Positions 1-12,682 of a stretch of 64,000 nt of DNA are shown one piece after another (within the stretch, counting starts at the first letter, position 1; every line of letters starts with the position of its first letter). Source of the DNA: Salinarimonas chemoclinalis (GTDB lineage Bacteria; Pseudomonadota; Alphaproteobacteria; Rhizobiales; Beijerinckiaceae); contig NZ_JBGMWH010000001.1 of the NCBI RefSeq assembly GCF_041514305.1, positions 1 through 64,000 on the forward strand. Reading direction: 5' to 3'. The position numbers and the translations under genes are program-made. The notes under the pieces were generated by a model that was given only the letters and a program-made list of their open reading frames with translations, was not told where the DNA came from and did not search any database.

Positions 1-183
1 CCGTCCGGCCGCCGCCGCGCGGACTCGCCTACGCGAGCCGCCCGACCGCATGTAGCGGACGCGGGCTTTCGGCGTGCTTAACACGGACGGGCGCGGCGCG
101 CAGCCGCGACGCGCGCCGGCGCGAGCGGCGGTTCGCCCAGGCGAGCGCCGGGCGCCGTCTCTCGCGCGGCCCCGAGGCCGCTC
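1..183. other. Left-edge stretch with no gene called
   Basis: Very GC-rich sequence downstream of the EcfG-like sigma gene. No reading frame here shows a recognisable product, and no clear terminator or RNA gene is visible. A gene beginning outside the window could end here. Confidence 0.3.
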
Positions 184-816
184 TCAGGCGGCTCTCGGCA
201 GGACCGCGCGGAAGCTGCGGTCCGGCGCGAAGTCCTCCTCGCCGGCGAGGCCGAGATGCGCCGAGAGGCGCAGGCGCGCGCGATGGACGCGGCTCTTGAT
301 CGTGCCGACCGCGACCCCGCAGACGCCGGCGGCCTCCTCGTAGGTCAGGCCCTCCGCACCCACCAGGATCAGCGCCTCGCGCTGCTCGGGGCACAGTCGC
401 GCCAGCGCGCGGCGGAAGTCCACGAGGTCGAGGCGTGCCTGCTGCGCCGGCAGCGCGGTCAGCCGCTCGCTGTGCATGCCGTCCACGTCCTCGACCTCGT
501 GGCGCCGCTTGCGGTGCTCGGAGAAGAAGAGGTTGCGCAGGATGGTGAACAGCCAGGCCCGCAGGTTGGTGCCGGGCTCGAAACGATCGAGCTTGGCGAG
601 CGCGCGCAGCAGCGTGTCCTGCACGAGATCGTCCGCCCGGTCGGGGCTGCCGCACAGGGACACGGCGTAGGCGCGCAGATGCGGGGTCGTCGCGAGCAGG
701 TCCGTGCGCAGGCCCTCCTCGACGGCGCGAGACGTCGCGGCGGCGCCTCTGGGCGTCGCGCGGCCGCGAAGGACCTCGCGCTGATCGACGGGATTCGGCG
801 TGACCACGTTCGACAT
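184..816 (-). CDS. ecfG: ECF sigma factor, EcfG-like (general stress response type)
   Basis: A 210-aa extracytoplasmic-function sigma factor. Region 2 is clear (DDLVQDTLLRALAKLDRF, then GTNLRAWLFTILRN), followed by the linker RKRRHEVEDVDG and region 4 (CPEQREALILVGAEGLTYEE, then VGTIKSRVHRARLRL). This combination is characteristic of the alphaproteobacterial EcfG/ECF15 group, which runs the general stress response and is normally held by the anti-sigma NepR and freed by PhyR. The ATG has a GAGGAGGG ribosome site about 9 nt upstream. No nepR or phyR lies next to it, which is unusual for the main EcfG; it may be a paralogue. It is divergent from the response regulator at 999. Confidence 0.85.
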   Translation of the reverse strand: MSNVVTPNPVDQREVLRGRATPRGAAATSRAVEEGLRTDLLATTPHLRAYAVSLCGSPDRADDLVQDTLLRALAKLDRFEPGTNLRAWLFTILRNLFFSEHRKRRHEVEDVDGMHSERLTALPAQQARLDLVDFRRALARLCPEQREALILVGAEGLTYEEAAGVCGVAVGTIKSRVHRARLRLSAHLGLAGEEDFAPDRSFRAVLPRAA

Positions 817-998
817 GGAGCGCGACCCTCCTCGGCCGGGGGATGAGCGCGCCCACTATCGCGCGGCCGGTCGCCGCTCGTTCCTGCCGCACCGTGGCGT
901 TTGGTGACGAAGTGTGACGGGCGCGCGCGCCGGAAAGTCGCGGGTGCCGCGGCGCGCGCGTTGCTGCTACGCTCCGCCCCGAGCGGACCCGAGCAGAG

Positions 999-1736
999 AT
1001 GAGCGCCTCGCAGCACATACTCGTCGTCGACGACGACCCCGGCATCCGGCAGATGCTGACGCGCTACCTCGCGGACGAGGGCTTCCGGGTGAGCGCCGCG
1101 GAGAGCGGGGCGGCCATGTGGGCCGTGCTGGAGACGGATCCGGCGGACCTCGTGCTGCTCGACCTCGTCCTGCCGCAGGACGACGGGCTCATCCTCGCCC
1201 GCGAGCTGCGGCAGCGCTCCGACGTCGGCATCATCATGGTGACGGGGCGCGGCGACGTGGTCGACCGGGTGGTGGGGCTCGAAATCGGCGCGGACGACTA
1301 CATCGCCAAGCCCTTCCACCTGCGCGAGGTGCTCGCGCGCATCAAGACCGTGCTGCGTCGCCTCGCCCCGCGGGCCGCTCCGCCCGAGCCGGCGCACGGG
1401 GTGACGATGCGCTTCCACGGCTTCGTCCTCGATCGCGAGCGGCGCCGTCTCCTCGCGCCGTCGGGCGAGGACGTGCGGCTCACGGGTGGGGAATACGCGC
1501 TTCTGACGGTCTTCCTCGAGCACGCCGGGCGGGTGCTCGATCGCGACCGGCTGATGGACCTCACCCGCGGGCGGGACTGGGCCGCCTACGACCGGACGAT
1601 CGACGCGCAGGTGGCGCGCCTGCGCAAGAAGATCGAGGCGCGGCCGAAGGAGCCGGAGCTGATCAAGTCCGTGCGCGGCGTCGGCTACGTCTTCGCCGGC
1701 CGCGTGACCCGCGAGCCGCCGGCCTCAGCCCGGTAG
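999..1736 (+). CDS. OmpR-family response regulator
   Basis: A 245-aa two-component regulator. The receiver domain (about 5-120) has the acidic pair at D11-D13, phosphoacceptor D55 in LVLLD, T82 and K104 in AKPF. A winged-helix DNA-binding domain follows (about 130-235) with the typical ending RKKIEARP...LIKSVRGVGYVF. It is transcribed alone. Its last 12 bases overlap the convergent PAS/Cys gene. The hybrid kinase on the opposite strand is a plausible partner but is not co-transcribed, so the pairing is inference. The regulon cannot be told from sequence. Confidence 0.9.
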   Translation: MSASQHILVVDDDPGIRQMLTRYLADEGFRVSAAESGAAMWAVLETDPADLVLLDLVLPQDDGLILARELRQRSDVGIIMVTGRGDVVDRVVGLEIGADDYIAKPFHLREVLARIKTVLRRLAPRAAPPEPAHGVTMRFHGFVLDRERRRLLAPSGEDVRLTGGEYALLTVFLEHAGRVLDRDRLMDLTRGRDWAAYDRTIDAQVARLRKKIEARPKEPELIKSVRGVGYVFAGRVTREPPASAR

Positions 1737-2348
1737 GCTCGTGGTACAGTCGGGGCACACGCCGTGGCTGATCCGCACGTCCGACGAGCCGCCTGCGGCG
1801 TAGTACGCCTCCGGCGTGAGCCAGGACCCGATCTCGCGGACCCCGTCGTGGACCGCGTGGCAGAAGGAGCAGAGCGTCACGTGCGGTTTCTTCAACGCCG
1901 CGCGCCGCGCCGCGAGCTGCGCCTCGACGTCGAACAGGTCGATCGGCGGGCGCCGGGCGCTCGACAGGGCGGTGGAGTGGAACAGGAAGCCCGCGTGCCG
2001 CCCGTCGCGCTCCACCCGGGTGATCGCCATGCGCAGCTCGCGGCGCTCGTGCGGCGCGTCGCAGCGATAGGTGAACGCGACGTCGGCTCGCTCGTAGCGC
2101 AGCGCTCTCATCCAGTCGCGGTATCGCCGGGCCACGTCCTCGCCCTGGATGACGTCGAACATGTTGCGGCCGACGACCGCGTGCGACCCATACTCCGCCC
2201 CGCCGCCGTCGCGCGCGAGCGCCGCGTCCCAGTTGCGACCACCCACGGCGACGATGGTGCCGTCGTCGTCGGTCGCGAAGGCGACGCCTTCCAGCGCGGA
2301 GAGGATCCCGTCGGGGGCGAGGAGGGCGGGGCGGGTGGTCGTCGTCAC
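1725..2348 (-). CDS. PAS-domain protein with C-terminal four-cysteine motif
   Basis: A 207-aa protein. Residues 15-125 resemble a PAS sensor domain (GVAFATDDDGTIVAVGGRNW at the start, NMFDVI after it). The tail carries C160-x2-C163 and SHGVC198-x2-C201 with H195. This CxxC...W...Y...SHGxCPxC arrangement is known at the ends of PAS and response-regulator proteins and probably binds metal or senses redox state. The start is GTG, sharing GTGA with the stop of the hybrid kinase upstream, so the two are translationally coupled. It has no kinase, output or DNA-binding domain, so it may be a sensory adaptor for that kinase (inference). Confidence 0.75.
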   Translation of the reverse strand: MTTTTRPALLAPDGILSALEGVAFATDDDGTIVAVGGRNWDAALARDGGGAEYGSHAVVGRNMFDVIQGEDVARRYRDWMRALRYERADVAFTYRCDAPHERRELRMAITRVERDGRHAGFLFHSTALSSARRPPIDLFDVEAQLAARRAALKKPHVTLCSFCHAVHDGVREIGSWLTPEAYYAAGGSSDVRISHGVCPDCTTSLPG

Positions 2349-3961
2349 GGGTGCGGGCGTCTGGGCGAGGGCTCGGAGCCGGCGAGCGTCCGGCGCAGGA
2401 CGCGGCCGAGCTCGCAGGCAGTATAGGGCTTCTTCAGGAAGGCGCCACCGTCGGCGGCCGCGCCGCGATCGGCGTCGGGCTCGGCGTAGCCGGAGGTGAG
2501 CACGACCTTGACGCCGGGCCTCAGCGCGCGGGCGCGCGCGGCGAGGGCGTCGCCGGTGATCCCGCCCGGCATGACGACGTCGGTGAGGACGAGATCGACC
2601 CGCCCGGGTTCGGCCAGGCGTTCGAGCGCGGCGGGGCCGTCGGGCGCCTCGAGCACCGCGTAGCCGAGCTCGCGCAGGCGGGCGACGGCGAGGCGGCGCA
2701 CGCGCGGCTGGTCCTCCACGACGAGGATCGTCTCGCCCCGCGCCCGGTAGGCGTCGAGCGCGGTCGTCGCCGGCGCGTCCTCCTCCGGCGCCTCGTCGGC
2801 GCAGGGGAGGTACATGCGCACCGTGGTGCCGCGCCCGGGCGCGCTGTCGATCAGCGCATGCCCCTGCGACTGGCGCACGAAGCCGTAGACCATCGAGAGG
2901 CCGAGTCCCGTGCCGGCGCCCGGCTCCTTCGTCGTGAAGAAGGGCTCGAAGGCGCGCTCGGCCACGGCGCGCGGCATGCCCGCGCCCGTGTCCCCGACCA
3001 AGAGGAGCACCCAGCATCCCGGGCCGACCTCCGGGCTCGCGCCCTCGCCGCCCGCCGAAACCGCGACGGTGCGCGCCTCGATCACGAGCCGGCCGCCCCC
3101 GGGCATCGCGTCGCGTGCGTTCAGCGCGAGGTTGATCAGCGCGTTCTGCAGCTGGCCGGGATCGACGAGCGTGCGCCGCAGGTCGGGCGCGGTGCGGATC
3201 TCGACCTCGATCGTCTCGCCGAGCGTGCGGCGCAGGAGCGGCGCGAGGTCCTCGAGCAGCGCGCGCGGCGCGATCGGCCGCGGCTCCAGCTGCTGGCGCC
3301 GCCCGAAGGCGAGGAGCCGCTCGGTGAGCTGTGCGCCGAGCTCGGCGGCCCCGCGCGCCTCGCGCACGAGGTCGGACTGGCGCGCGTCGGAGATGCGCGC
3401 CTCGAGCATCTCCAGATTGCCGAGGATGACGGTCAGGAGGTTGTTGAAGTCGTGCGCGACGCCGCCCGTCAGCTGCCCCATGGCCTCCATCTTCTGGGCC
3501 TGGCGCAGCTCCTGCTCCATGCGGCGGCGGGCGGTGAGGTCGCGGACGAAGCCGGTGAACAGCCGCGCGCCGTCGATCTCCACCTCGCCGACGGAGAGCT
3601 CGATGGGAAAGATCCCGCCGTCCTTGCGCCGCGCCTCGGCGACGCGTCCCGTGCCGATCACGTGCCGCTCGCCGGTCCGACGGTAGCGCGCGAGATGGCC
3701 GTCGTGCGCCTCGCGATAGGGGGTGGGCATCAGCATCGCCACGTTGCGCCCGATCACCTCGTCGGCGCGATAGCCGAACAAGCGCTCCGCCGCGCGGCCG
3801 AAGCTCTCGACGCGTCCGCGCTCGTCGATGAGGACGATGGCGTCCGGCGCCGTGTCGAGGATCGAGCGCAGACGCGCCGCGTGAACCGCCGCGGGACCGC
3901 CCGCCGCCGGCCCGCCGCCACCGGGGCCGTCGTCCCCGCGCGATGCATCCTCGTCCGCCAT
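2345..3961 (-). CDS. PAS hybrid histidine kinase with C-terminal receiver
   Basis: A cytoplasmic hybrid sensor kinase of about 538 aa from the chosen ATG. Order: PAS domain (28-145, with the PAC-like stretch FVRDLTARRRMEQEL), HisKA with H170 in GGVAHDFNNLL, HATPase (about 265-385, N-box LNARDAM, G-box GAGTGLGLSMVYGF), and a receiver (410-525) with D461 and K511. The DFNNLL form is typical of FixL-like and blue-light HWE-unrelated hybrid kinases. No membrane segment is seen. The ATG at 3961 follows GGGGCGAGGGCG. An in-frame GTG at 4000 or ATG at 3994 are alternatives that add 11-13 residues. It is coupled by GTGA to the PAS/Cys protein. Confidence 0.88.
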   Translation of the reverse strand: MADEDASRGDDGPGGGGPAAGGPAAVHAARLRSILDTAPDAIVLIDERGRVESFGRAAERLFGYRADEVIGRNVAMLMPTPYREAHDGHLARYRRTGERHVIGTGRVAEARRKDGGIFPIELSVGEVEIDGARLFTGFVRDLTARRRMEQELRQAQKMEAMGQLTGGVAHDFNNLLTVILGNLEMLEARISDARQSDLVREARGAAELGAQLTERLLAFGRRQQLEPRPIAPRALLEDLAPLLRRTLGETIEVEIRTAPDLRRTLVDPGQLQNALINLALNARDAMPGGGRLVIEARTVAVSAGGEGASPEVGPGCWVLLLVGDTGAGMPRAVAERAFEPFFTTKEPGAGTGLGLSMVYGFVRQSQGHALIDSAPGRGTTVRMYLPCADEAPEEDAPATTALDAYRARGETILVVEDQPRVRRLAVARLRELGYAVLEAPDGPAALERLAEPGRVDLVLTDVVMPGGITGDALAARARALRPGVKVVLTSGYAEPDADRGAAADGGAFLKKPYTACELGRVLRRTLAGSEPSPRRPHP

Positions 3962-4248
3962 CGCCCTCGCCCCGATCTCGGGTCCCGCCCACATGAGCAC
4001 GGGCGCATGATACGCGCGCCTCCCGGCGCGTGACGATGTGCGCCGAATCGTGAGGAAGTGTGACCGAGGGATGGGCCGAGGCGTTCGCGGTCACGTGATC
4101 GAGCTTGTCTTTCAACGAGATGGCCGCGCTCCGGCACCTCCGCCCCGGTACCGCGGCCGGCGGGCGACACCGGTGGACGGCCACGCTAGACTGGCCGCGC
4201 CCCGCGGGTCCGCGACACGCGTCCCCCGCGCCAGGAGAGATGCCCCCG

Positions 4249-4989
4249 ATGCCCGAGAGCCCCGACGAGCCGGCGGACGGCCGCGACGACGCGCTCGCGG
4301 CCGCGTTCCGCGATCGACCGGTGGAGCGGGTCGCGCCCGGCCGCGCCTTCCTGCGCGAGGGCGCGCCGGCTCGCGACGCGCTGCGCGTCGAGGCGGGCGT
4401 GGCGCGCCTCCAGCGTCGCCTGCGCGACGGGCGGCGGGTGGTCGACGCCTTCCTGTTTCCCGGGGACGTCGTCGGTCTCGCGCGGGTGGAGGCGTTCGCG
4501 TTCACCGGCGAGGCCGTCGGGCCCCTCGCCCTGCGCCGCATGCCGCGCGCGCGGCTCTACGCCCGGGCGGCGTCGGACCGCGCGCTCCAGGAGCGCATCG
4601 TGGCGCGCCTGCGCGAGGAGATCGGGGGCGCGGGCATGCGGGCGTGCGTGTCCCTCGGCCTTCCGCCCGCGGAGCGGCTGGCGCGCTTCGTCGTCGATCT
4701 CTGCGCCCGCCGCGGCGTCGCGCTGGAGCCGGGCGCGGTCGTGCGCGTGCCGATGCCCCGGGAGGACGTCGCCGATCATCTCGGCGTGGGCGTCGAGACG
4801 CTCGCGCGCGCGCTGGCGGTCCTGGCGGAGGAGGGCGTGGTGCTGTGGGCGGACCAGGAGAGCCTCGTCGTCAGCGATCCCGAGGCCCTGCGGCGGCGCG
4901 GCGGCCTCGATCTCTCGGCGCGGATCTCCCGGCAGGCGGGACGCGACGGCGCGCGCGGCCTCCTCCTGCCCGTTGGGTTTCTCCACTGA
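4249..4989 (+). CDS. Crp/Fnr-family transcription regulator
   Basis: A 246-aa regulator with an N-terminal cyclic-nucleotide-like beta roll (about 18-130, FLREGAPARDALRVEAGVAR, then FLFPGDVVGL) and a C-terminal Crp-type winged helix (VPMPREDVADHLGVGVETLA, then RALAVLAEEGVV). There is no Fnr-type N-terminal cysteine cluster, so it is not an oxygen-sensing Fnr of the classic kind. The ATG at 4249 was chosen over one at 4240 because AGGAGA lies 10 nt before it. It is monocistronic and converges on the S4 gene with a 21-bp gap. The signal and targets are unknown. Confidence 0.85.
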   Translation: MPESPDEPADGRDDALAAAFRDRPVERVAPGRAFLREGAPARDALRVEAGVARLQRRLRDGRRVVDAFLFPGDVVGLARVEAFAFTGEAVGPLALRRMPRARLYARAASDRALQERIVARLREEIGGAGMRACVSLGLPPAERLARFVVDLCARRGVALEPGAVVRVPMPREDVADHLGVGVETLARALAVLAEEGVVLWADQESLVVSDPEALRRRGGLDLSARISRQAGRDGARGLLLPVGFLH

Positions 4990-5010
4990 CCCGGCGGGGG
5001 CGATCGCCCG

Positions 5011-5274
5011 TCAGCCGGCCGCCTCGTAGAGCGCCTGCGCCTCGCTCGCGGGACCGCGTCGCTCGCCGAGGTCGAGGACGCGGATCGCCGTGGTGACGTG
5101 GGGCGCGGCGACGGTGAGGACGTCGCCGACGGCGACGCCCTTCGCCGGGTTCGTCTGCCGCTGGCCGTTGACGCGCACGTGCCCGCTCTCCACGAGCCGC
5201 GCCGCGAGCGTTCGGGAGCGCGCGAAGCGCGCGTACCAGAGCCACTTGTCGAGGCGCTGGCGATCCTCCCTCAC
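5011..5274 (-). CDS. S4-domain RNA-binding protein (Hsp15-like)
   Basis: An 87-aa protein almost entirely made of an S4 RNA-binding domain (QRLDKWLWYARFARSRTLAA, then LVESGHVRVNG). The family includes Hsp15, which binds stalled 50S subunits. In alphaproteobacteria such genes commonly follow a SUV3-like helicase gene, as here. A GTG start at 5274 is used. The frame is continuous with that of the upstream helicase: only its TGA and 11 further codons separate the two, and no good ribosome site is visible. Translation may therefore depend on reinitiation after the helicase. Confidence 0.82.
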   Translation of the reverse strand: MREDRQRLDKWLWYARFARSRTLAARLVESGHVRVNGQRQTNPAKGVAVGDVLTVAAPHVTTAIRVLDLGERRGPASEAQALYEAAG

Positions 5275-5307
5275 GGGCTCAGGTAGGCCTGCGTCCAGCG
5301 CGGCCCA

Positions 5308-8742
<3,435 letters not shown>

Positions 8743-9042
8743 CTGGCGGGCGGCTGGACCTGAGGGGACGGGGCGCGGTCCGGGTCGCGCGGCTGGGCGG
8801 GAACCGGGCCGCCCGTCCGGAACGGGCGTCGAACGAAACGGGGGCGAATCGGTGATTCCGGCGGAATCCGGATTCGTTCTCGCGAGCGCGGCTCGCTCGC
8901 CTCCCCATATGGGGTCGGCTGCGGCCATTCCTAGAACGGATCGGGCGCGAGCGCGAGAGGGGGGTGCGAGCCACGGTTCGGGCGCCTTGCCCCGCCCCGC
9001 CGCGAGGCGTAAGACGCGTGCCATCAGGAACGGAGATCCCCC
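8743..9042. promoter_or_regulatory. Divergent promoter region between the helicase and rph
   Basis: A 300-bp spacer holding the divergent 5' ends. It contains the palindrome CCCATATGGG near 8913 and several GC-rich inverted stretches. No clear -35/-10 pair, EcfG site or structured RNA was recognised. The rph start at 9043 is preceded by AGGAACGGAGA. Confidence 0.4.
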
Positions 9043-9756
9043 ATGCGTCCCTCGAAGCGCGCGCCCGACGAGATGCGCCCCGTCACCCTCGAGCGCGGCG
9101 TCGTGCGCTATGCGGAGGGCTCGTGCATGGTGACCTTCGGCGAGACGAAGGTGTTGTGCGCGGCCTCGCTGGAGGAGCGCGGGCCGGGCTGGCTGCGCGG
9201 CACCGGCAAGGGCTGGGTCACGGCGGAATACGCCATGCTGCCGCGCGCCACCCACGAGCGCACGCGCCGCGAGGTCACCTCCGGCAAGCCGTCGGGCCGC
9301 ACGCAGGAGATCCAGCGCCTCATCGGCCGCTCCCTGCGCGCGGTGGTCGACCTGCACGCCATCGGCGAGCGGCAGATCATCGTGGACTGCGACGTCATCC
9401 AGGCCGACGGCGGCACGCGCACCGCCGCGATCACCGGCGCCTGGGTCGCGTTGCACGAGTGCTTCGCCTGGATGATGAAGCGCTCCATCATCTCCGTGAA
9501 CCCGCTGCGCGACCACGTCGCGGCGGTGTCCTGCGGCATCCACCAGGGCAAACCGGTGATCGACCTCGACTACGCCGAGGATTCGGCCGCCGAGACGGAC
9601 GCGAACTTCGTCGTCACCGGCAAGGGGGGCATCGTCGAGGTGCAGGGCACGGCGGAGGGCGCGCCCTTCTCCGAGGAGGAACTGCTGGGCCTCCTGCGCC
9701 TCGCCAAGACGGGCATCGCGAGCCTCGTCGAGAAGCAGAAGCAGGCCGTCGCCTGA
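9043..9756 (+). CDS. rph: Ribonuclease PH
   Basis: A 237-aa phosphorolytic 3'-5' exoribonuclease that trims tRNA 3' ends. It is a full-length family member. It shows MRPSKRAPDEMRPVTLERG at the start, the RNase PH block GWVTAEYAMLPRATHERTRRE, then SGRTQEIQRLIGRSLRAVVD and VDCDVIQADGGTRTAAITGA. It heads a short plus-strand run with rdgB and a MoeB-like gene, only 15 nt before rdgB. Pairing of rph with rdgB is common in bacteria. Confidence 0.97.
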   Translation: MRPSKRAPDEMRPVTLERGVVRYAEGSCMVTFGETKVLCAASLEERGPGWLRGTGKGWVTAEYAMLPRATHERTRREVTSGKPSGRTQEIQRLIGRSLRAVVDLHAIGERQIIVDCDVIQADGGTRTAAITGAWVALHECFAWMMKRSIISVNPLRDHVAAVSCGIHQGKPVIDLDYAEDSAAETDANFVVTGKGGIVEVQGTAEGAPFSEEELLGLLRLAKTGIASLVEKQKQAVA

Positions 9757-9771
9757 GGGGAGCCGCGAGAG

Positions 9772-10413
9772 ATGCCTCACCGCCGCCTGGACGGCCCGGT
9801 CGTGATCGCGACCCACAATGCCGGCAAGCTCCGGGAGATGCGCGAGCTGCTCGCGCCCTTCGGCGTCGAGGCGACGTCGGCGGGCGAGAAGGGCCTGCCC
9901 GTGCCCGACGAGACCGGCCACATGTTCTCCGAGAACGCCGCCATCAAGGCCCACGCGGCGGCGAAGGCGACCGGCCTCCCGGCCATCGCGGACGATTCCG
10001 GCATCTGCGTGCTGGCGCTCGACGGCGCGCCGGGCCTCTTCTCCGCCGACTGGTCGGTGAACCGAGACTTCGGCCCCGCCATGGAGCGCGTGAAGCGCGA
10101 GCTCGACGTGCGCGAGGCGACCGACACGACAGCGTGGTTCGTCTGCGCCCTCGTCGTCGCCTGGCCGGACGGGCATCAGGAGCTGTTCGAGGGACGCTGC
10201 CCCGGCGCGATCGTATGGCCGCCCCGCGGCGGGGCGGGCTTCGGCTACGACCCGATCTTCCTCCCCGACGGCGAGAGCCGCACCTTCGGCGAGATGACGG
10301 CCGAGGAGAAGCACGGCATCGACTGGAGCGATCCTCGAAGCGGCCTCTCGCACCGCGCCCGCGCGTTCCGAAAGCTCGCCGCCGCGATCCTCGGGCCCCG
10401 CCGCGAGGGGTGA
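9772..10413 (+). CDS. rdgB: RdgB/HAM1 non-canonical purine NTP pyrophosphatase
   Basis: A 213-aa house-cleaning enzyme hydrolysing XTP, ITP and dITP to monophosphates. Family motifs are clear: VIATHNAGKLREMRELL near the N-terminus (substrate loop), FSENAAIKAHAAAKATGLPA, DDSGICVLALDGAPG, and FGYDPIFLPDGESRTFGEM followed by SHRARAF. It lies 15 nt after rph and 1 nt before the MoeB-like gene, so it is likely in the same transcript. Confidence 0.97.
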   Translation: MPHRRLDGPVVIATHNAGKLREMRELLAPFGVEATSAGEKGLPVPDETGHMFSENAAIKAHAAAKATGLPAIADDSGICVLALDGAPGLFSADWSVNRDFGPAMERVKRELDVREATDTTAWFVCALVVAWPDGHQELFEGRCPGAIVWPPRGGAGFGYDPIFLPDGESRTFGEMTAEEKHGIDWSDPRSGLSHRARAFRKLAAAILGPRREG

Positions 10414-10414
10414 G

Positions 10415-11197
10415 ATGGCGCTCGCCCCCGACGAGATCGCCCGCTACGCCCGCCACCTCGTCCTCCAGGACGTCGGCGGGCCCGGCCAGGCGCGGCTGAA
10501 GGCGGCGCGGGTGCTCGTCGTGGGAGCCGGCGGGCTCGGCGCGCCCTTGATCCAGTATCTCGCGGCCGCCGGCGTCGGCACGGTCGGCATCGTCGACGAC
10601 GACGTCGTCGATCTCGGCAACCTGCAGCGCCAGGTGATCCACGGCACGCCGGACGTCGGGCGCGCGAAGGTCGAGAGCGCCGCGGACGCCGTCGCGCGCC
10701 TCAACCCGCACGTGGCCGTGGAGGCGCACCGGCTTCGGCTCGACGAGGCGAACGCCCGCGATCTCGTCGCGGCCTACGATCTCGTCGCCGACGGCTGCGA
10801 CAACTTCGCCACCCGCTACGCGGTCTCCGACGCCTGTTTCCACGAGCGGCGCCCGCTCGTGACCGCGGCGCTCGGGCAGTTCGACGGCACGCTCACCACG
10901 ATCCGCGCCCACGAGACCGGGCCGGACGGGCGGCCGAACCCGACCTATCGCTGCCTCTTCCCCGAGGCGCCGCCGCCGGGCGCCATCCCCACCTGCGCGC
11001 AGGCCGGCGTGCTCGGCGCGCTCGCGGGCGTGATGGGGTCGATGATGGCGCTCGAGGTCGTGCGCGAGATCGTCGGCTTCGGCGAGGGGCTGGTCGGGCG
11101 CCTGCTCATGGTCGACGCGCGCGCCCTGCGCTTCGAGACGCTGCGCTACGGGTGGCACCCGAGGAACCCGCTCAGCGGCTCGCCCGACGGCCGCTGA
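10415..11197 (+). CDS. MoeB/ThiF-family adenylyltransferase
   Basis: A 260-aa E1-like enzyme that adenylates the C-terminal Gly-Gly of a sulfur-carrier protein (MoaD or ThiS type). Seen: nucleotide-binding VLVVGAGGLGAPLIQYLAAA, VDDDVVDLGNLQRQ, DGCDNFATRY and the candidate cysteine in IPTCAQAGVLG. The two CxxC zinc pairs of E. coli MoeB are absent; only a single Cys (YRCLFPE) remains at that place. No rhodanese domain is present. It is more likely MoeB than ThiF, but no carrier gene is nearby to decide. It is nearly contiguous with rdgB. Confidence 0.85.
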   Translation: MALAPDEIARYARHLVLQDVGGPGQARLKAARVLVVGAGGLGAPLIQYLAAAGVGTVGIVDDDVVDLGNLQRQVIHGTPDVGRAKVESAADAVARLNPHVAVEAHRLRLDEANARDLVAAYDLVADGCDNFATRYAVSDACFHERRPLVTAALGQFDGTLTTIRAHETGPDGRPNPTYRCLFPEAPPPGAIPTCAQAGVLGALAGVMGSMMALEVVREIVGFGEGLVGRLLMVDARALRFETLRYGWHPRNPLSGSPDGR

Positions 11198-11231
11198 TGA
11201 CAACGCGCGGGCGCGATCCTAGAACGGAGCG

Positions 11232-12682
11232 ATGCGCACCGCCTCCTCCCGACGCTGGCCCCTGACGGTCCTCCTGCCGCTCGGCGTCTCGATCACGATG
11301 TTCGCGGTCGCCGTCGGCACGACGCAGGTCGGCCTCGCCTTCCTCGAGAGTCGCGAGGTGCGTGCGCTCGAGGCCAAGGCCACGATCTTTCTCAACGCGC
11401 TCGCCGGCGTCGTCGCCCCCCGGCTCGGGGAGGGGGAGGGCGCCGTGGCGGACCTCCTCGACGACCCGCTCGCCTTCCGGGAGACGCTGGCCGAGGAGAG
11501 CCTCGTCGCGCGCTGGAGGGGGCCGGACGGCGTGGTCCTCTCCGTCACCCGCGGCGATCCCGAGGGCGCCGACATGGCGCAGGCGCTCGAGGCGATCGCG
11601 CAGGCGCCGGCGAGCACCGTCGTCTTCGCCCGCGCCGAGCCCGGCACCCGCGCCATCATCGCCCGCGCCTACGAGGTCGAGGGCCGGCGGCTCGAGCTCG
11701 TCGCCGCGCTCGACGCGAGCGACCTCGTGGCCGAGCTCTCCCGCAACGAGGCCTGGGCGCTCGTCATCGACCTCGTGCTCGCGACGATCGCGGCGCTCCT
11801 CACCTTCGTCATCACCCGCCGGGCCGTCGCGCCGCTCGACGCGCTCGCCCGCGAGCTGGTGACGCAGGACAAGGCGGGCTCGGGTCGAGCGCGGCCGGCG
11901 AGCGCGGAGATCTCCCGCCTGCGCGACGCCATCGCGACGCGCCTCGAAGCGGAAGAGGCGCGCACCCAGGCGCTCGCCGATCTCGGCGAGAAGGAGCGCA
12001 ACGCCTTGCTCGCGAAGCTCGCCGCCGGCCTCGCCCACGAGGTACGCAACCCGCTCGCGGGGCTGCTCAACGCCGTCTCGACCCTGCGGCGCTTCGGCGA
12101 GAAGCCGGAGGTGCGGGCCGACACGCTCGACCTGATCGAGCGGGGCCTGCGCTCGATCGAGCGCGTCGCCGACGCCATGCTGTCGACCTACCGTCCCGCG
12201 CCCGGGCGGATGCGCTTCTCCCGCGAGGACCTGATGGACATCCAGCTCCTCGTCGCGCCCGAGGCGCGCCGGCGGCACGTCGCGCTCGAGTGGGCGGTCG
12301 AGGCCATGCGGCCGATCGCGGCCGACTCGGACGCGCTGCGCCAGATCCTGCTCAACCTCCTGCTCAACGCCTGCAAGGCCTCCCCCGAGCGCGGGCGCGT
12401 CGGCCTGCGCGTGGAGCAGGACGCGGGCGAGACCCGCTTCGTCGTCTCGGATTCGGGCCAGGGCATGCCCGAGGACGTGCTCGCCTTCGTCACCGAGGGC
12501 CGGGGCACCACGCCGCTCACCAAGGGCAAGGGGCTCGGCCTGTGGATGGTCTCGCGGCTGATCGACGATCTCGGCGGCCAGGTCCGCGTCGAGAGCCGCT
12601 CGGGGGAGGGCACGACGGTCGTCGTGCGGTTGCCGACCGGCCCCGCACCCGAGGACGCGGCCGCCGGCGCGGAGGCGGCGTC

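Noticed and set aside
859..884. Possible EcfG promoter for the sigma gene itself (GGAAC at 884-880, minus strand)
   Set aside because: At 16 or 17 bp spacing the -10 reads CGCG or GCGA, not CGTT. Only the -35 half matches.
8743..10353. Extension of the helicase frame upstream over rph and rdgB
   Set aside because: The open frame continues only because stop codons are rare at this GC content; the family start is at 8742 and rph/rdgB are certain genes on the other strand.
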